Source of the DNA: Pythium myriotylum
Taxonomy: Eukaryota > Oomycota > Peronosporomycetes > Pythiales > Pythiaceae
Assembly (NCBI GenBank): GCA_023091665.1
Contig: JALJCQ010000015.1
Coordinates: 310,001-374,000, forward strand
Direction of reading: 5' to 3'
Length of the DNA stretch: 64,000 nucleotides
The translations under genes were made by a program, and so were the position numbers. The notes under the pieces were generated by a model. The model worked only from the letters and a program-made list of their open reading frames with translations. It was not told the origin of the DNA and made no database searches. Positions 61,367 through 64,000 of this stretch are shown in pieces (positions within the stretch are counted from its first letter, which is position 1; the number at the start of each line of letters is the position of its first letter).

Positions 61367-62162
61367 TGTGGTATAGCGCCCCGACTCCGCGGGCATGAGT
61401 TTCTGCAAGCGCTAGGTGACCAGTCATGTGAAGGTGTCCACGACCAAGTCCCAAGGAAGTGATCAGTCTGGCGTACCCTTAGTACCCAAATCAAGACGAA
61501 GTGAACAGTCTGGCGCCCAAGTCAAGATTCCGTATTCCAGATTCGGCCGTGCAAGTTATCGTATTTCTCTTTATTTAGAAACCTCACATAAAAACAGTAG
61601 GAGTAGGAGCCTTATATTTGACAGATTTCAGTAGGTAGGAACGGGTGCTTGCCACCCAATAACCCACGGAAAGGGGGCGATTCTCCGCCGCTAATTCTGT
61701 GGGAGTCAGTCCACAATTTTTCCTCCTTCTCGCAGAAGCCCCCTGATTCTCCCCTCAACAGTAGCCCGTCAGTATCTCGAGGAAGTTACTAAGAGTTTCG
61801 AAGTGATCAGTCTGGTCGATCGACCGCCTATTTTGGGTACTGTCGCGATCCGAAGTGATCAGTCTGGCCGAGGGCCGGGTGGTTTTGCCTGCGCTTCCTG
61901 CCAAGTTCCCCGTAGGAGTTCTCCAAGAACTCCATCGTCTCCAAGCCGTTCCTTCTCGCTGCCTCTAGACTTGTGAGGGTCTAGTTGTAGTGTCGTGTCA
62001 GAGTTCCGGGTCTCCGCTTCAAAGAAGTTGTGATATCCGGGTCTGAAGCGAGTGTTCGAAGCACGCAAGATCCACCCCTTTCCTGAGAATATTGTTGCCG
62101 TCGGTGACTCAAGAGCGAGCCTACGTACGCCAGGTGCCCGTTTTTGATTCTGCCACACGACA
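61367..62162 (+). repeat. Gypsy 3' LTR
   Basis: Same length and, by eye, same sequence as the 5' LTR. The preceding purine-rich CAGGGGACGG (about 61356-61365) may be the polypurine tract. AGAC follows at 62163-62166. Confidence 0.95.
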
Positions 62163-62221
62163 AGACAGAGCTATCTTTGATCGTGTTCTGGGTGTCGCTG
62201 TAGAACCATACTGAAGTAGTG

Positions 62222-63025
62222 ATTGCGGAGCCGCCACTACCGGAAGTCCCCGTGCCCTCGGTGCTTTTACAATCAGGCGCAAACGAAAGCCAGAGCATTG
62301 GGAGTTTATCAGCTTAGTTCCCAAGGTCGCGTTTGAACATTATCCCGTCGAGTCACTCACATCTGCCGAGGCAGCAGCCGCGTATTGCCATCGTTGCAAG
62401 GCTGTTATCGCATTCTCGAAGGGTCAAACGAGTTCGATCGTCAACCATCTGCGAGTGTATCATCCCGACCACCTAGCCGCGGCTGCTCAACGAAAAAAAG
62501 CCCATACACAGCTTGAACTTGTCAATGCATTTACCACGACGCCCACCACTCCGAGCGAAACATCGCCGTCGCAACTGTCAAGCGAGCAGAAGGCGCACTT
62601 CAAGACGCTACTTGCACGGTGGTGTGCGACAAGCAGCCGCCCATTGGAAATCATGAATGATCGCGGGCTGGGAGATGCATTTAACTTTATTGCTGGCATC
62701 GCGGGGATTTCGATTGAGATGCCATCCCGCAATGCCATCGCGAACGAAGTGAAGGTGCTTGCTGCACAGCTACGCGCCACGCTCAAGACAATGGTAAAGC
62801 AAGGTGCGAAGTATCACAGCGCGACAACTGATATTTGGACCGACCGAGCGATGCGGAGCTACATCTCCCTCACCATTCATTTCATCGACCAAAACTTCGT
62901 CATGAATGATTGGACGCTGGAAGTCGAGCCACTTCCAGGCATTCACACTGGCAAAGATATTGCGGACGCCCTTCGTCTCATTTACGCGCGTTGGGACCTC
63001 AGTCAAGTCGACTGCGTTCTTGGAT
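62222..63025 (+). pseudogene. hAT-family transposase, N-terminal part with BED finger, truncated
   Basis: The open frame reads through a BED-type zinc finger (CHRCKAVIAFSKGQTSS then HLRVYHP: Cys-x2-Cys and His-x4-His) and a hAT core start (HSATTDIWTDRAMRSYISLTIHFID), with the typical DIWT and the following DWTLEVEPLPG. At about 63025 the homology stops in the middle of the catalytic region, where a new sequence begins TGTAGCGGGACC; the frame runs on to 63117 only by chance. The 5' part could start further left; an exact start is not decidable. The remaining half may lie beyond the window. Confidence 0.75.
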
Positions 63026-64000
63026 GTAGCGGGACCGGTTCCCCGCGGACTTTCCCGGAATTCCCCGTCTCTGTGGGACCGGGAACTGTCAAGAACCACT
63101 GTGGTTCTTTAGGATAGGTCTAAAATTGTGTACTACACACTAGCTGGGTATTTATACCCAGTTTCCGGTTGTGCCACACTAATAGTACCGGGAAACACGG
63201 TACCTGACTCTACTGGCGAATATTACCAGCCAGTTAGAGATTTCAGGGAAGTGTCTGGTATATTTCCGGTTCTAGCGGAAAATTACCGTTAGTTTCGTGT
63301 GTGCCATTAGCCGTCCGTACTGGTCCGCGAACCCATTGGAATCTGATTCGCACCCGCCGGTACCTCCTCGATTCTGGTTTAGTAAACAGTTTCTCCCAGT
63401 TATAAGAGGGACGGGACAACCGGCCCACCCTCCGTAATAGACTTCCCCTTTTGCCTTGTCAGCTCCAAGTCTTCGGGCCTACAACAGCAGTTGTATCGGC
63501 GGCCACCTCGACATCCCGGTTCTCTAAGGTACTGGCTGTGTGTTGGAGTGCTCTGGCGGTGTGTACTGCGTGTGCGTGCGTTGCCTTGTGAGTCGTGGAG
63601 CCGGTCAAGTGACTGGGTGAAGCGGTTTCCTGGTTCGATAACCTAAGGGAAGTGGCTCAGGCCACGGACTGAGGGTTTTTATAGTGTGGTGGCGAGCTGT
63701 ATTAACTGGGAAACCCGGTAATACATTCTATTGTATCTGTCTTTCTTGCGTTTGCTCCGGTCTGGGACCGGTTGCTTGGACTGGTTGATCGCTCCGTGCC
63801 GTCACAGTCCCCCCTTTTCCCTTGCATTTCCGTAGTATCCGAAGGTTCTGGCAACCGGTTTGCCTACCAAATCAGACAGCATCGGGTAGCGGGTCATTTC
63901 CTCTATTACCCAGCTTCTGAAGAACCGTCAAAGGGTACACAACGTGAGGTGCTAGCCGGGTGAGCATTCTATCTCGCTTGCGCTAGTCATCTTTGGATAT
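63026..64000 (+). mobile_element. LTR-like sequence inserted in the hAT gene, incomplete
   Basis: Sequence starting TGTAGCGGGACC at the point where the hAT frame breaks, then about 1 kb without coding content and with several short palindromes (GGGTATTTATACCC; GTACCGGGAAAC and relatives). This fits the 5' LTR of another retrotransposon that continues past the window, but neither a second copy nor a target duplication can be seen here. Confidence 0.4.

Larger units (their letters stand above)
46136..62162 (+). mobile_element. Ty3/gypsy chromovirus, 16.0 kb, with extra Myb-helicase ORF
   Basis: Two 796-bp LTRs (46136-46931 and 61367-62162) start TGTGG and end GACA, look identical base for base, and are flanked by AGAC on both sides, a 4-bp target duplication. 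Between them, in order: gag, protease, reverse transcriptase, two RNase H regions, integrase with chromodomain, about 2 kb without a clear gene, and a 1579-codon ORF in the env position. Gag-pol carries a TAG (48205), a TGA (49278), a TAG (51132) and frame changes near 51185 and 52480-52537. The long accessory ORF is unbroken. A phased 16-bp motif recurs through the whole element. Size, identical LTRs and the clean target duplication indicate a very recent insertion. Confidence 0.95.

Overview
The window reads as nuclear DNA of an oomycete (water mould). The evidence is a Crinkler (CRN) effector with its LFLAK-type header, a C-x4-C-x9-C-x2-H zinc-finger gene of the kind expanded in oomycetes, a Crypton tyrosine-recombinase element, a folate-biopterin transporter, an expanded GT61 glycosyltransferase family, and compact genes with 54-105 bp GT-AG introns. 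No rRNA, tRNA or CRISPR was seen. Species cannot be fixed from sequence alone.

Layout. 1-4 kb: a CRN gene on the minus strand with a broken reading frame near its 3' end. 4.4-14.8 kb: two diverged copies of one zinc-finger locus. The left copy is a pseudogene split by a young 5.06-kb Ty1/copia element (5627-10682, 359-bp LTRs). The right copy (12989-14467) is intact with one small intron. 15.8-16.7 kb: a secreted, probably GPI-anchored protein. 17.5-21.4 kb: transposon debris (a snap-back inverted repeat and a pogo-like transposase remnant) followed by a Crypton. 21.6-22.9 kb: a type I membrane protein with a beta-helix-like ectodomain.

23.4-45.4 kb is a gene-rich block with seven GT61-type glycosyltransferase paralogs on both strands, two of the neighbouring pairs convergent. 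It is interrupted by a folate-biopterin transporter, a seven-exon SAMHD1-like HD-domain gene (41267-43275) and a small basic ORF. The paralogs share a type II membrane layout and the same two conserved blocks, so they probably act in the Golgi on wall or secreted glycans.

46136-62162 is one 16.0-kb Ty3/gypsy chromovirus with 796-bp LTRs that look identical and a 4-bp target duplication (AGAC). Its gag and pol frames carry stops and frame changes, but in the env position it has an intact 1579-codon ORF that joins four Myb/SANT-like repeats to a UPF1-like superfamily 1 helicase. A 16-bp motif (GAAGTGATCAGTCTGG, or AAC in place of ATC) occurs about 26 times through LTRs, coding and non-coding parts, always on the + strand. 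Neighbouring copies sit repeatedly at exactly 42 bp, and twice at 52 bp, which is four or five turns of DNA. This element-wide phased motif, together with the element's own DNA-binding-like helicase, is the best candidate here for an undescribed system.

62.2-64 kb: a BED-finger hAT transposase cut at about 63025 by LTR-like sequence that runs out of the window.
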